Shown one piece after another: positions 15,528 to 24,652 of a stretch of 64,000 bases of DNA. Under the pieces are notes generated by a model. It saw nothing but the letters and a program-made list of their open reading frames with translations, did not search any database and was not told the DNA's origin. The translations under genes and the position numbers were made by a program. The stretch comes from Pseudoxanthomonas kaohsiungensis. GTDB taxonomy: Bacteria; Pseudomonadota; Gammaproteobacteria; Xanthomonadales; Xanthomonadaceae. Each line of letters begins with the position of its first letter. Position 1 is the stretch's first letter. The stretch is from positions 1 to 64,000 of the forward strand of contig NZ_PDWO01000008.1 of the NCBI RefSeq assembly GCF_010211765.1. The letters run 5' to 3'.

Positions 15528-16049
15528 ATGTCCGCAGGTGCGTCCGTCGTGCAGCTTCCCGAAACACTGGATGCCTGGCGCATGGTCGCTGCGAGACGGC
15601 AGTTCGAGGGGGCCTTGCCGCTGTCGGCGATGTCCCGGCTCGGCGGCAGTCTTGCCGACAGCGAAGGCGAATGCCGCTTCGCGCTGGAGTTCGGCCAGGA
15701 TGCGCTGCAGGTGCCCTACGTCGAGCTGTCGATCGAAGCAGGCCTGCCGCTGGTGTGCCAGCGCAGCCTGGAGCGGTTCGTGTTCCCGGTGAAGACCGTG
15801 CAGCGGCTCGGCCTGATCCGCGACGAGGCCGACGAGGCCGCGTTGCCGCCCGGGTACGAGGCGCTGCTGGTGCCGGAGGACGGCCTGCTGCGGCCGGCCG
15901 ACCTGGTCGAGGACGAACTGGTCCTGGCCGTGCCGGTGGTGCCGTTGGCGCCGGACGCCGCACCGGTCGACCGGACCTGGTCGGCGGGCGAAGAGGAAAT
16001 GCAGGCGGCCAGCCCGTTCGCGGCGCTGGCATCGCTGAAGAAGAAGTAG
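15528..16049 (+). CDS. yceD: YceD (DUF177) family protein
   Basis: The 173-residue acidic protein has the DUF177 body, including the segment VPYVELSIEAGLPLVCQRSL and a C-terminal end rich in Lys (ASLKKK). YceD homologues have been linked to 23S rRNA accumulation; the biochemical role is open. It precedes rpmF by 97 bp, the standard arrangement. The start ATG 15528 (MSAGASVVQLPETLDAWR) fits the family and the promoter just upstream. The Cys-rich motif seen in some members is reduced to one cysteine (LVCQRS). Confidence 0.85.
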   Translation: MSAGASVVQLPETLDAWRMVAARRQFEGALPLSAMSRLGGSLADSEGECRFALEFGQDALQVPYVELSIEAGLPLVCQRSLERFVFPVKTVQRLGLIRDEADEAALPPGYEALLVPEDGLLRPADLVEDELVLAVPVVPLAPDAAPVDRTWSAGEEEMQAASPFAALASLKKK

Positions 16050-16146
16050 ACGGCCGCGCCGCCGCCGAAGGCGCCCTGGAATAACACCGGCGGGTGGCTT
16101 GCAGGTCCCACAAGAACACGCAATCTAACGAGTTTGGAGCAATCCC

Positions 16147-16341
16147 ATGGCTGTGCAGAAATCCCGTGTCACCCCGTCCCGCCGTGGCCAGCGCCGTTCG
16201 CACGACGCGCTGACGGCCAAGCAGCTGGCGACCGACCCGACCACGGGCGAGACCCACCTGCGCCACCACGTCACCGCCGACGGCTACTACCGCGGCAAGA
16301 AGGTCATCGCCACCAAGTCTTCGGTCGTCGAAGAAGACTGA
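16147..16341 (+). CDS. rpmF: 50S ribosomal protein L32
   Basis: The 64-residue basic protein begins [20 protein letters not shown], the conserved L32 N-terminus, and continues [17 protein letters not shown]. The zinc-binding cysteines of some L32 proteins are absent (the C- form). A clear ribosome-binding site (TTTGGAG) precedes ATG 16147. It lies in the yceD-rpmF-fab cluster that couples translation and lipid synthesis in many proteobacteria; plsX, often found between rpmF and fabH, is missing here. Confidence 0.96.
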   Translation: MAVQKSRVTPSRRGQRRSHDALTAKQLATDPTTGETHLRHHVTADGYYRGKKVIATKSSVVEED

Positions 16342-16428
16342 GCGTGACCGGCGGCGCGCGCTGCCGGCGCGCGCCGCGCCTGCGTTACTGAACATCCCGG
16401 CTCCGCGGAGCCTCCAGCGGGAACGCGC

Positions 16429-17409
16429 ATGAGCGAGCGGATCTATTCGCGCATCGCCGGAACCGGCAGCTACCTGCCGGAGAAGGTGGTGACCAACGAC
16501 GACCTGGCCAAGGTGGTCGACACCAGCGACGAATGGATCCACTCGCGCACCGGCATCCGCGAACGGCGCGTGGCCGCCGAAGGCCAGACCACCAGCGACC
16601 TGGGCTACCAGGCCGCGCTGAAGGCGATCGAGGCCGCCTGCATCGCCGCCGACGAGATCGACCTGATCGTGGTCGGCACGACCACGCCCGACTATGTGTT
16701 CCCGTCCACCGCCTGCCTGATCCAGCAGAAGCTGGGCGTGGCCGGCTGCGCGGCGTTCGACGTCAATGCGGCCTGCTCGGGCTTCGTGTTCGCGCTGAGC
16801 GTGGCCGACAAGTTCGTGCGCACCGGCACCTCGAAGACCGTGCTGGTGGTCGGGGTCGAGACCCTGACGCGGATGGTGGACTGGACCGACCGCACCACCT
16901 GCGTGCTGTTCGGCGATGGCGCCGGCGCGGTGGTGCTCAAGGCCGACGCCGAAACCGGCATCCTGTCCACGCACCTGCACGCCGACGGCAGCAAGAAGGA
17001 CCTGTTGCGCTGCCCGGTGGGCGTGTCCGCCGGCTTCAGCGAGAACGAGCCCAATGCCGGCGTGCGCATCCAGATGGCCGGCAACGACGTGTTCAAGCAC
17101 GCGGTCAAGGCGCTGGATTCGGTGGTCGACGAGACCCTCGAGGCCAACGGCCTGGACAAGCACGACCTGGACTGGCTGATCCCGCACCAGGCCAACCTGC
17201 GCATCATCGAGGCCACCGCCAAGCGGCTGGACATGCCGATGGAACGCGTCATCGTCACCGTCGACCGCCATGGCAACACGTCGGCCGGCTCGGTGCCGCT
17301 GGCGCTGGACGAAGCGGTGCGTTCCGGGCGCGTGCAGCGCGGCCAGCTGCTGCTGCTGGAAGCGTTCGGCGGTGGTTTCACCTGGGGTTCGGCGCTGCTG
17401 CGCTACTGA
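16429..17409 (+). CDS. fabH: Beta-ketoacyl-ACP synthase III
   Basis: FabH starts fatty-acid synthesis by condensing an acyl-CoA with malonyl-ACP. The 326-residue protein has the catalytic triad Cys116 (NAACSGF), His253 (IPHQANLRI) and Asn283 (HGNTSAGS). The N-terminus [20 protein letters not shown] and the C-terminus [14 protein letters not shown] are typical. Length is normal. It follows rpmF by 87 bp and precedes fabD. Confidence 0.97.
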   Translation: MSERIYSRIAGTGSYLPEKVVTNDDLAKVVDTSDEWIHSRTGIRERRVAAEGQTTSDLGYQAALKAIEAACIAADEIDLIVVGTTTPDYVFPSTACLIQQKLGVAGCAAFDVNAACSGFVFALSVADKFVRTGTSKTVLVVGVETLTRMVDWTDRTTCVLFGDGAGAVVLKADAETGILSTHLHADGSKKDLLRCPVGVSAGFSENEPNAGVRIQMAGNDVFKHAVKALDSVVDETLEANGLDKHDLDWLIPHQANLRIIEATAKRLDMPMERVIVTVDRHGNTSAGSVPLALDEAVRSGRVQRGQLLLLEAFGGGFTWGSALLRY

Positions 17410-17450
17410 GTCGCGCGCGACCGCTCCGGTCGCCGCCTGGTGTGTTCCGG

Positions 17451-17481
17451 AAGGTCGCGCGGTGCGCGGCCTTCGCGTTTT
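17451..17481 (+). terminator. Possible intrinsic terminator after fabH
   Basis: AAGGTCGCGC pairs imperfectly with GCGCGGCCTT around GGT and is followed by CGCGTTTT. It is a plausible but weak terminator or attenuator separating fabH from fabD. Confidence 0.35.
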
Positions 17482-17532
17482 CCGGCCATCCATCCGTCGG
17501 CTCCCAGCCGCGCCAGCACATACGGCCAAGTA

Positions 17533-17562
17533 CAGACAAACGCGGCGGATCGCCCGTATCAT
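17533..17562 (+). promoter_or_regulatory. Candidate promoter of fabD
   Basis: CAGACA (17533-17538) and TATCAT (17557-17562) are separated by 18 bp. The -10 is good and the -35 matches four of six positions. The start site would be about 20 nt before the fabD GTG. Confidence 0.4.
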
Positions 17563-17591
17563 CGCCGCTCTTTCCCGCTGTGCGACTGCGC

Positions 17592-18533
17592 GTGACCGAT
17601 CCGACGCTCGCTTTTGTTTTTCCCGGCCAGGGCTCCCAGTCCGTGGGCATGCTCGCCGAACTGGCCGAACTGCACCCGCAGGTCCGCGACACGTTCGCCG
17701 AAGCCTCCGACGGCGCCGGCACCGACCTGTGGGCACTGTCGCAGGGCGGCCCCGAGGAAATGCTCAACCGCACCGAGTACACGCAGCCGGCGCTGCTGGC
17801 CGCGGGCATCGCGGTGTGGCGCGCCTGGCAGGCGCAGGGCGGCGCGCAGCCGGCGCTGCTGGCCGGGCACAGCCTGGGCGAATACACCGCACTGGTCGCC
17901 GCCGGCGCGCTGTCCCTGAAGGATGGCGCGCACCTGGTGCGCCTGCGCGGCCAGCTGATGCAGGATGCGGCCCCCGCGGGCACCGGCGCAATGGCCGCGG
18001 TGCTCGGCGCCGAGGACGACGTGGTGCGCGCCGTGTGCGAGGAGGCCTCCGGCAGCCAGGTCGTGGTGCCGGCCAATTACAACTCGCCCGGGCAGATCGT
18101 GATCGGCGGCGACGCGGCCGCGGTCGACCGCGCGCTGGCGCTGCTGGCCGAACGCGGCGTGCGCAAGGCGGTGAAGCTGGCGGTCAGCGTGCCCTCGCAC
18201 ACGCCGCTGATGCGCGAGGCCGCCAACCGCCTGGCCGAGGCGATGGCCGGCATGGCCTGGCGCGTGCCGGCGCTGCCGGTGGTGCAGAACGTCGACGCGC
18301 AGTCGCATGCCGGCATCGATGCGATCCGCGATGCGCTGGTGCGCCAGCTGTACCTGCCGGTGCAGTGGACCGGTTGCGTGCAGGCGCTGGCCGCGCGCGG
18401 CGCCACCCGCGTCGCCGAATGCGGCCCGGGCAAGGTGCTGGCCGGACTGGCCAAGCGCATCGACAAGTCGCTCGACGCGCGTGCGATCGGCGCGGTCGGC
18501 GATTTCGAATCGGCGCTGGCCGACTGGCGCTGA
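17592..18533 (+). CDS. fabD: Malonyl-CoA:ACP transacylase
   Basis: FabD loads malonyl groups onto ACP. The 313-residue protein starts with a GTG codon (VTDPTLAFVFPGQGSQSVGM), has the nucleophile elbow GHSLG with Ser94, and the His motif VPSHTPLM near 203. The GTG start is chosen because the conserved N-terminus begins here; upstream in-frame sequence is unrelated. It is followed by fabG after 61 bp. Confidence 0.96.
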   Translation: MTDPTLAFVFPGQGSQSVGMLAELAELHPQVRDTFAEASDGAGTDLWALSQGGPEEMLNRTEYTQPALLAAGIAVWRAWQAQGGAQPALLAGHSLGEYTALVAAGALSLKDGAHLVRLRGQLMQDAAPAGTGAMAAVLGAEDDVVRAVCEEASGSQVVVPANYNSPGQIVIGGDAAAVDRALALLAERGVRKAVKLAVSVPSHTPLMREAANRLAEAMAGMAWRVPALPVVQNVDAQSHAGIDAIRDALVRQLYLPVQWTGCVQALAARGATRVAECGPGKVLAGLAKRIDKSLDARAIGAVGDFESALADWR

Positions 18534-18594
18534 TACCCTGCGGCGCGGCCGTGGCCATGCCCGGCCCGCCCCCGAACCGGAACACGAGGTCCCC

Positions 18595-19341
18595 ATGAGC
18601 AACCTGCCCCTGAGCGGTGAAGTCGCGCTGGTCACCGGCGCCAGCCGCGGCATCGGCGCGGCGATCGCCGACGAACTGGCCGCGCGTGGCGCGACCGTCA
18701 TCGGCACCGCCACCAGCGACGGTGGCGCCGAGGCGATCGGCGCGCGCCTGGCCGGCGCCGGCGGCCATGGCCGCAAGCTGGACGTCACCGACGCGGCCGC
18801 GGTCGAGGCGCTGATCGATGCCATCGCCAAGGACTTCGGCGCCGTCTCGATCCTGGTCAACAACGCCGGCATCACCCGCGACAACCTGCTGATGCGGATG
18901 AAGGAAGAGGACTGGCAGGCGATCCTGGACACCAACCTGACCAGCGTCTACCGCACGTCCAAGGCGGTGATGCGCGGCATGATGAAGGCGCGCAAGGGGC
19001 GCATCGTCAACATCGCCTCGGTGATCGGCGCCACCGGCAACGCCGGGCAGGCCAACTACGCCGCGGCCAAGGCCGGGATCATCGCGTTCTCCAAGTCGCT
19101 GGCCAAGGAGATCGGCAGCCGCAACGTCACCGTCAATGTCGTCGCGCCCGGCTTCATCGACACCGACATGACCCGCGACCTGCCCGAGGACGCGAAGAAC
19201 GCGATGCTCGGCCAGATCGCCCTGGGCCGCCTCGGCGAGCCGGCGGACATCGCCCGCGCGGTCGCGTTCCTGGCGGGCCCGGATGCCGGCTACGTCACCG
19301 GCGAGACCCTGCATGTCAACGGCGGCATGTACATGGCCTGA
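18595..19341 (+). CDS. fabG: 3-oxoacyl-ACP reductase FabG
   Basis: This NADPH-dependent short-chain dehydrogenase reduces beta-ketoacyl-ACP. The 248-residue protein has the nucleotide-binding motif TGASRGIG (14-21), NNAG (89-92), catalytic Ser142, Tyr155 and Lys159 (NYAAAKAG), and the C-terminal YVTGETLHVNGGMYM. Its position between fabD and acpP confirms the fatty-acid role rather than another SDR function. Confidence 0.97.
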   Translation: MSNLPLSGEVALVTGASRGIGAAIADELAARGATVIGTATSDGGAEAIGARLAGAGGHGRKLDVTDAAAVEALIDAIAKDFGAVSILVNNAGITRDNLLMRMKEEDWQAILDTNLTSVYRTSKAVMRGMMKARKGRIVNIASVIGATGNAGQANYAAAKAGIIAFSKSLAKEIGSRNVTVNVVAPGFIDTDMTRDLPEDAKNAMLGQIALGRLGEPADIARAVAFLAGPDAGYVTGETLHVNGGMYMA

Positions 19342-19532
19342 GCGCCGCCAGGCGCCGAGCCAAGATGAAGGATTTCAAAAGCCGCGTAAGCTTTTGATCT
19401 GGTTGCGGTTGCAGGGCAGTGCCCGCTGCCGCGGCTTTTGACTACACTATCCGCCCTGTGGACAGTGAACCCAGTGCCGCCGCATCGCCGGCGGCTCGTA
19501 TCGACAACCACTCCGCCTGGAGCAGCAAACCC

Positions 19533-19772
19533 ATGAGCACCATCGAAGAGCGCGTCAAGAAAATCGTCGTCGAACAGCTCGGCGTCAAGGAAGAGGAAGT
19601 GACCAACAGCGCATCGTTCGTCGACGATCTGGGCGCCGATTCGCTCGACACCGTCGAGCTGGTGATGGCGCTGGAAGAAGAGTTCGAGTGCGAGATCCCG
19701 GACGAAGAGGCCGAGAAGATCACCTCCGTCCAGCAGGCGATCGACTACATCAAGACGCACGTCAAGAGCTGA
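19533..19772 (+). CDS. acpP: Acyl carrier protein
   Basis: The 79-residue acidic protein [20 protein letters not shown] carries the phosphopantetheine attachment Ser37 in [15 protein letters not shown]. It shuttles acyl chains in type II fatty-acid synthesis. The 191-bp leader after fabG is less GC-rich than its surroundings and contains TTTGACTACACTATCC, whose TACACT may be a -10 box, so acpP may have its own strong promoter as ACP demand would require. Confidence 0.98.
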   Translation: MSTIEERVKKIVVEQLGVKEEEVTNSASFVDDLGADSLDTVELVMALEEEFECEIPDEEAEKITSVQQAIDYIKTHVKS

Positions 19773-19824
19773 TGCGCGTCGCGACCACGGGCCGCTCGCC
19801 GGCCCGCGGAGCTGCAATACAACC

Positions 19825-19871
19825 GGGGCCGCTGCGTGCGGCCCCGTGCGCGTCTGGCGCCATGGCGCCAG
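19825..19871. other. Stem-loop and 18-bp palindrome between acpP and fabF
   Basis: GGGGCCG and CGGCCCC (19825-19845) can form a hairpin without a T-run. CTGGCGCCATGGCGCCAG (19854-19871) is a perfect 18-bp palindrome. They could lower read-through from acpP into fabF, or the palindrome could bind a dimeric regulator. Function is unproven. Confidence 0.4.
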
Positions 19872-19932
19872 GTGGCGCCGCAACAGGCAACGCTTCGAAG
19901 AATCCATACCGCAGCAAAGCAGGGAGCCGTCT

Positions 19933-21171
19933 ATGAGTCAGCGTCGCGTCGTCGTTACCGGCATGGGCATGGTCTCGCCGCTGGGCAACGACATGGCCAG
20001 CAGCTGGGACGGGATCGTCAACGGCCGCTCCGGCATCGGCGAGGTCACCTCGTTCGATGCGTCCAGCTTCGCCACCCGCATCGTCGGCGAGGTGCGCGGG
20101 CTGGACATCGCCCAGTACGTCAACCCGAAGGACGCGAAGAAGATGGACGCGTTCATCCACTACGGAATGGCGGCCGCGCTGATGGCGCTGGACGACTCCG
20201 GGCTGGAGATCACCGAGGCCAACGCCGAGCGCGTGGGCGCGATCATCGGCTCGGGCATCGGCGGCATCCTGGGCATCGAGCAGCAGACCGAGAAGTTCAT
20301 CGAGGGCGGTCCGCGCAAGATCTCCCCGTTCTACATCCCGAGCACGATCATCAACATGCTGCCGGGTCACCTGGGCATCATGAAGGGGCTCAAGGGGCCG
20401 GGCTTCTCCGCCGTTTCCGCGTGCGCCACCTCCAACCATTCGATCGGCATGGCCATGCGCATGATCCAGTACGGCGACGCCGACGTGATGGTCGCCGGCG
20501 GCGCCGAGCGCGGCTCATCGCCGACCTCAATGGGCGGCTTCTGCTCGATGAAGGCCATGTCCACGCGCAACGACGACCCCACGCGGGCGTCGCGTCCCTG
20601 GGACAAGGACCGCGACGGCTTCGTCATGGGCGACGGCGCCGGCATCCTGGTGATCGAGGAATACGAGCACGCCAAGGCGCGCGGCGCCCGCATCTACTGC
20701 GAACTCGCCGGTTTCGGCGCAAGCACCGACGCGTTCCACATGACCGCGCCAAGCGAGGATGGCGATGGTCCCGCCCGCTGCATGCTGTCGGCGCTCAAGG
20801 ACGCCGGCCTGAACATCGAGCAGGTGGACTATCTCAACGCGCACGGCACCTCGACCCCGCTGGGCGACCTGGCCGAGACCCTGGCGATGAAGCGCGCCTT
20901 CGGCGACCACGCCTACAGGATGATGGTCAGCTCGACCAAGTCGATGACCGGGCACCTGCTCGGCGCGGCCGGCGGCGTCGAGGCGATCTTCTCGGTGCTG
21001 GCGCTGCGCGACGACATCATCCCGCCGACCATCAACCTCGACGAGCCCGGCGAAGGCTGCGACCTGGACTACGTGCCCAACGTGGCGCGCCAGAAGCGGA
21101 TCGACGTGGCGCTGTCCAACGGCTTCGGCTTCGGCGGCACCAACGGCACCCTGGTGTTCAGGCGGCTCTGA
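19933..21171 (+). CDS. fabF: Beta-ketoacyl-ACP synthase II
   Basis: FabF elongates acyl-ACP, including the 16:1 to 18:1 step. The 412-residue thiolase-fold protein has Cys164 (SACATSNHS), His304 (NAHGTSTP), Lys336 and His341 (MTGHLLGAAGG). The start MSQRRVVVTGMGMVSPLGND is the conserved N-terminus with AGGGAG upstream. It is the last gene of the fab cluster. Confidence 0.97.
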   Translation: MSQRRVVVTGMGMVSPLGNDMASSWDGIVNGRSGIGEVTSFDASSFATRIVGEVRGLDIAQYVNPKDAKKMDAFIHYGMAAALMALDDSGLEITEANAERVGAIIGSGIGGILGIEQQTEKFIEGGPRKISPFYIPSTIINMLPGHLGIMKGLKGPGFSAVSACATSNHSIGMAMRMIQYGDADVMVAGGAERGSSPTSMGGFCSMKAMSTRNDDPTRASRPWDKDRDGFVMGDGAGILVIEEYEHAKARGARIYCELAGFGASTDAFHMTAPSEDGDGPARCMLSALKDAGLNIEQVDYLNAHGTSTPLGDLAETLAMKRAFGDHAYRMMVSSTKSMTGHLLGAAGGVEAIFSVLALRDDIIPPTINLDEPGEGCDLDYVPNVARQKRIDVALSNGFGFGGTNGTLVFRRL

Positions 21172-21320
21172 ACGGGGGCGACCGGCAATGACGGCCGCCG
21201 CGAACGGGCGCGCCGTCGTCTCCGGAGGCGCCGCCGCCCGGTAGCCGGCCTCCGCCGACTCGGCGGCGCGGGGCCGGCGCCGTGACGCCACCGCGTCCGC
21301 CCGCCATCCCACAGGCCTGC

Positions 21321-22679
21321 ATGCTGCATTTCCTTCCGCTCCCTGCCGACACCGACCTGCTGGCGCTGCACCGGCAGGCCCCGTCGCGCTATCCACTGCT
21401 GCTCGAATCGGTCGCTTCCGGCACCGTCCAGGGGCGCTGGGACCTGCTGCTGGCCGGCGACGGCAGCGGCCTGCGGCTGGATCCGGACGGCGTCACCCGT
21501 GACCTGGCGGGGCAGGCGTTGGCGGGCACGTTCCTGGAGGCGCTGGACATGGCATGGCGCCCGCTGCGTACCGTGGCGGAAGAGCCGCGCTGGCCCTTCC
21601 ACGGCGGCTGGGCGCTGCTGATGGACTACGAGCTGGCCGCGCAGGTCGAGCCGGTACTGACGCTGCCCATGCGACCGGCCGGCCCCCGGCCGCTGGCGCT
21701 CGCGTTGCGCTGCCCGGCCGCGATCCTGCGCGATCGCGCCAGCGGCGAATGCATCGCCGTGGCCGAGCCCGCGCATGCGGCGCTGCTCCCCGCGATCGCC
21801 GGCGACATCGCCGCCGCACGCGCGCTGCCGCCGCTGCCGGGCTGGCAGCCGCCGGCGTCGATCGTGGAAGACGAACCCCGGCGCTTCCTCGAGGGCGTCG
21901 AGCGGATCCTCGAATACCTGCGCGCCGGCGACGTGTTCCAGGTGAACCTGTCGCGCGGCTGGCGGGCGCGCTTCGACGCGCCGCTGGACCCGGCTGCGCT
22001 CTACGCCCGCCTGCGGCAGGCCAACCCCGCCCCGTTCGCCGGGCTGTTCGCCGGCGACGGCTGGGCGGTGGCCAGTTCCTCGCCGGAGCGGCTGGTCTCG
22101 GTGCGCGGGCGCGTGGTCGAGACCCGGCCCATCGCCGGCACCCGCCCGCGCTTCGAGGGCGACGACGATGCCGCGCGGATCCGCGAGCTGGTCGGCCATC
22201 CGAAGGAGCGCGCCGAGCACGTGATGCTGATCGACCTGGAACGCAACGACCTGGGCCGGGTCTGCGAACCGGGCAGTGTCCAGGTCGACGAACTGATGAC
22301 GGTGGAGAGCTACGCCCACGTCCACCACATCGTCAGCAACGTGCGCGGGATCCTGCGCGAGGACGCCACGCCGGGCGATGTGATCGCCGCGGTGTATCCC
22401 GGCGGGACCATCACCGGCTGCCCGAAGGTGCGCTGCATGCAGATCATCGCCGAGCTCGAGCGTACGCCGCGCGGCGCCTACACCGGTGCGATCGGCTGGC
22501 TCGGCCGCGACGGCGACCTCGACCTCAACATCCTCATCCGCAGCGCCGAGGTGCAGGGCAGGGATGCCGTGTTCCGCACCGGGGCAGGCATCGTCGCCGA
22601 CTCGATACCTGCGCGCGAGCTCGACGAGACCCGGGCCAAGGCGCGCGGCCTGCTGCGGGCGCTGGACCCGTCGGCATGA
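21321..22679 (+). CDS. pabB: Aminodeoxychorismate synthase component I
   Basis: PabB converts chorismate to aminodeoxychorismate for folate. The 452-residue protein has the chorismate-binding domain with PIAGTRPR, the glutamate-rich segment HVMLIDLERNDLGRVCEPG, GGTITGCPKVRCMQII and YTGAIGW. The PIAGT motif (Ala in place of the Lys of classic PIKGT) is common in a PabB subgroup. An in-frame GTG at 21282 is possible, but ATG 21321 (MLHFLPLPADTDLLALHRQ) fits better. Gene order pabB-mltG-tmk-holB is the standard gammaproteobacterial block. Confidence 0.93.
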   Translation: MLHFLPLPADTDLLALHRQAPSRYPLLLESVASGTVQGRWDLLLAGDGSGLRLDPDGVTRDLAGQALAGTFLEALDMAWRPLRTVAEEPRWPFHGGWALLMDYELAAQVEPVLTLPMRPAGPRPLALALRCPAAILRDRASGECIAVAEPAHAALLPAIAGDIAAARALPPLPGWQPPASIVEDEPRRFLEGVERILEYLRAGDVFQVNLSRGWRARFDAPLDPAALYARLRQANPAPFAGLFAGDGWAVASSSPERLVSVRGRVVETRPIAGTRPRFEGDDDAARIRELVGHPKERAEHVMLIDLERNDLGRVCEPGSVQVDELMTVESYAHVHHIVSNVRGILREDATPGDVIAAVYPGGTITGCPKVRCMQIIAELERTPRGAYTGAIGWLGRDGDLDLNILIRSAEVQGRDAVFRTGAGIVADSIPARELDETRAKARGLLRALDPSA

Positions 22680-22709
22680 GCGCCTGCGAGCCCGCCGCGC
22701 CGGCGCGGT

Positions 22710-23978
22710 ATGCTGGACGGCAACACGATCGACGAGGTGGACGTGGCTGGCGGACGTAGACGCGCACTGCGCTGGGGCCTGGGTTTGCTGTGCCTGCTGC
22801 TGCTCGCCGTGGCCGCGGCGGCCGGGTGGGGCTGGATGCACTACCAGCGCTTCGCCGACGCACCGGCCGCCAGCGCCGGCACCGCCGACAGCGTGCGGAT
22901 CGAACGCGGCGATGGCTTCGCCACCGTGCTTGCCCGCCTGCGCGAAGCGGGTATCGACGCCGGCCACGACCTGGAATGGCGCCTGCTGGCACGGCAGATG
23001 GACGCCGCAGGCCGGCTCAAGGTCGGCGAGTACGCGCTGGCGCCGGAGCTGACCCCGCGCGAACTGCTGCAGCGCATGCGCGATGGCCGCGTCCTCCAGT
23101 ACCGGGTGACCCTGGTCGAAGGCTGGAACTTCCGCCAGCTGCGCGCCGCCCTTGCCGCCGCGCAGCCGCTGCGGCACGAGACCGGCGACATGGACGACGC
23201 GGCGCTGATGGCCGCGCTCGGGCATCCCGGCCAGCATCCGGAAGGCCGCTTCCTGCCGGAGACCTACCTGTACCAGCGCGGCGACAGCGACCTGGACATC
23301 CTGCGCCGCGCGCACGCGGCGATGGAACAGGCACTGGCGCAGGCCTGGGAGTCGCGCGCGCCTGACGTGCCCCTGAAGTCCGCCGAGGAGGCCCTGGTGC
23401 TGGCCTCGATCGTGGAGAAGGAGACCGGCCAGGCGCAGGAGCGCCCGCAGATCGCCGGCGTGTTCTCGCGGCGGCTGCAGAAGGGCATGCTGCTGCAGAC
23501 CGACCCGACCGTGATCTACGGCATGGGCAGTGCCTACGCGGGCAACATCCGCAAGCGCGACCTCACCACCGACACGCCCTACAACACCTACACCCGGCCG
23601 GGCCTGCCGCCCACGCCGATCGCCATGCCCGGCCGCGCCGCGCTGCAGGCGGCGGTCGATCCGGCGCCGGGCGACGCGCTGTACTTCGTCTCGCGCAACG
23701 ACGGCAGCCACGTCTTCTCGGCCACCTACGCCGAACACAATGCCGCGGTCGACTGCTACCAGCGGCGGCGCTGTCCGCCTGGCAAGGCGGACAACGGGGC
23801 GCCATCGCCTGGCAAGGCGGACAACAGGGCGCCATCGCCTGGCAAGGCGGACAACAAGGCGCCATCGCCTGGCAAGGCCGGCAACGACACGGGTGCGGCC
23901 GCACCCGAAAGTGCCGGTCCGGCGCCGAAGGCCGATGCCGGCAAGCGCGACGCGCCGGCGTCCACGGAGTCGCCATGA
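22710..23978 (+). CDS. mltG: Endolytic murein transglycosylase with C-terminal repeat tail
   Basis: MltG cleaves nascent glycan strands and sets their length. It has a short cytoplasmic N-terminus, one membrane helix (about 22-42), and the YceG domain with catalytic Glu236 (LASIVEKETG), followed by LLQTDPTVIYGMG and NTYTRPGLPPTPIAMPG. The core ends near residue 350; the rest is a low-complexity tail with repeats of SPGKADN plus three variable residues. ATG 22710 lies in a TATGCT sequence; GTG 22743, preceded by GAGGTGG, is an alternative start giving a shorter cytoplasmic end. Its stop overlaps the tmk start (ATGA). Confidence 0.93.
   Translation: MLDGNTIDEVDVAGGRRRALRWGLGLLCLLLLAVAAAAGWGWMHYQRFADAPAASAGTADSVRIERGDGFATVLARLREAGIDAGHDLEWRLLARQMDAAGRLKVGEYALAPELTPRELLQRMRDGRVLQYRVTLVEGWNFRQLRAALAAAQPLRHETGDMDDAALMAALGHPGQHPEGRFLPETYLYQRGDSDLDILRRAHAAMEQALAQAWESRAPDVPLKSAEEALVLASIVEKETGQAQERPQIAGVFSRRLQKGMLLQTDPTVIYGMGSAYAGNIRKRDLTTDTPYNTYTRPGLPPTPIAMPGRAALQAAVDPAPGDALYFVSRNDGSHVFSATYAEHNAAVDCYQRRRCPPGKADNGAPSPGKADNRAPSPGKADNKAPSPGKAGNDTGAAAPESAGPAPKADAGKRDAPASTESP
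23778..23885 (+). repeat. 30-bp tandem repeat in mltG coding the Pro-Gly-Lys tail
   Basis: About 3.6 copies of a 30-bp unit beginning CCTGGCAAGGCGGACAAC run in tandem; copies differ at a few positions (GGG, AGG, AAG near the end). Each encodes ten residues of the type PGKADNxAPS. Copy number is likely to vary between strains. Confidence 0.9.
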
Positions 23979-24652
23979 CCGAGGCGATCCTGACCCACCC
24001 GCGCTTCATCAGCCTCGAAGGCGGGGAGGGCGCGGGCAAGAGCACCGCGATCGCCTCGATCCGCGACGTCCTGTTGCAGCGGGGCCATGAAGTCGTGCTG
24101 ACCCGAGAGCCCGGCGGCACGCCGCTGGCGGAGAAGATCCGCGCGCTGATGCTCGACAACCGGCAGTCGCTGCGCGGCGAGGGCGACGAGGACGAGCCGC
24201 TGTGCGCCGAGGCCGAACTGCTGCTGGCATTCGCCGCGCGCGCCCAGCACGTGCGCCAGGTGGTGCGGCCGGCGCTGCAGCGCGGCGCGTTCGTGGTCAG
24301 CGACCGCTTCACCGATTCCAGCTACGCCTACCAGGGCGATGGCCGCGGCCTGGACCCGGCCTGGATCGCGGCGCTGGAGCGGCGTGCGGTCGGCCTGCGT
24401 CCGGGGCTGACGCTGCTGCTGGACCTGGACGTGCGCGAGGGACGCGCGCGCACCAGTGGCCGCGACCTGTGGCCGGACCGGATCGAGAGCGAGCAGGACG
24501 ACTTCTTCGAGCGCGTGCGTGCCGGGTTCCGTCGCCGCGCCGCCGCCGAGCCGGCGCGTTTCCGGGTGATCGACGCCGCGCTGCCGCCGCGCGAGGTGGG
24601 CCTGGCGGTCGCAGCGGCGGTCGAGCAATGGCTGGAGTCGCCGCCGCGGTGA
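23975..24652 (+). CDS. tmk: dTMP kinase
   Basis: Thymidylate kinase makes dTDP from dTMP. The 225-residue protein has P-loop GGEGAGKST (16-24), the DRF motif in VVSDRFTDSSYAYQG, and a LID region ARTSGRDLWPDRIESE. It is typical in length and order, overlapping mltG (ATGA at 23975) and holB (GTGA at 24649). Confidence 0.97.
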   Translation: MTEAILTHPRFISLEGGEGAGKSTAIASIRDVLLQRGHEVVLTREPGGTPLAEKIRALMLDNRQSLRGEGDEDEPLCAEAELLLAFAARAQHVRQVVRPALQRGAFVVSDRFTDSSYAYQGDGRGLDPAWIAALERRAVGLRPGLTLLLDLDVREGRARTSGRDLWPDRIESEQDDFFERVRAGFRRRAAAEPARFRVIDAALPPREVGLAVAAAVEQWLESPPR

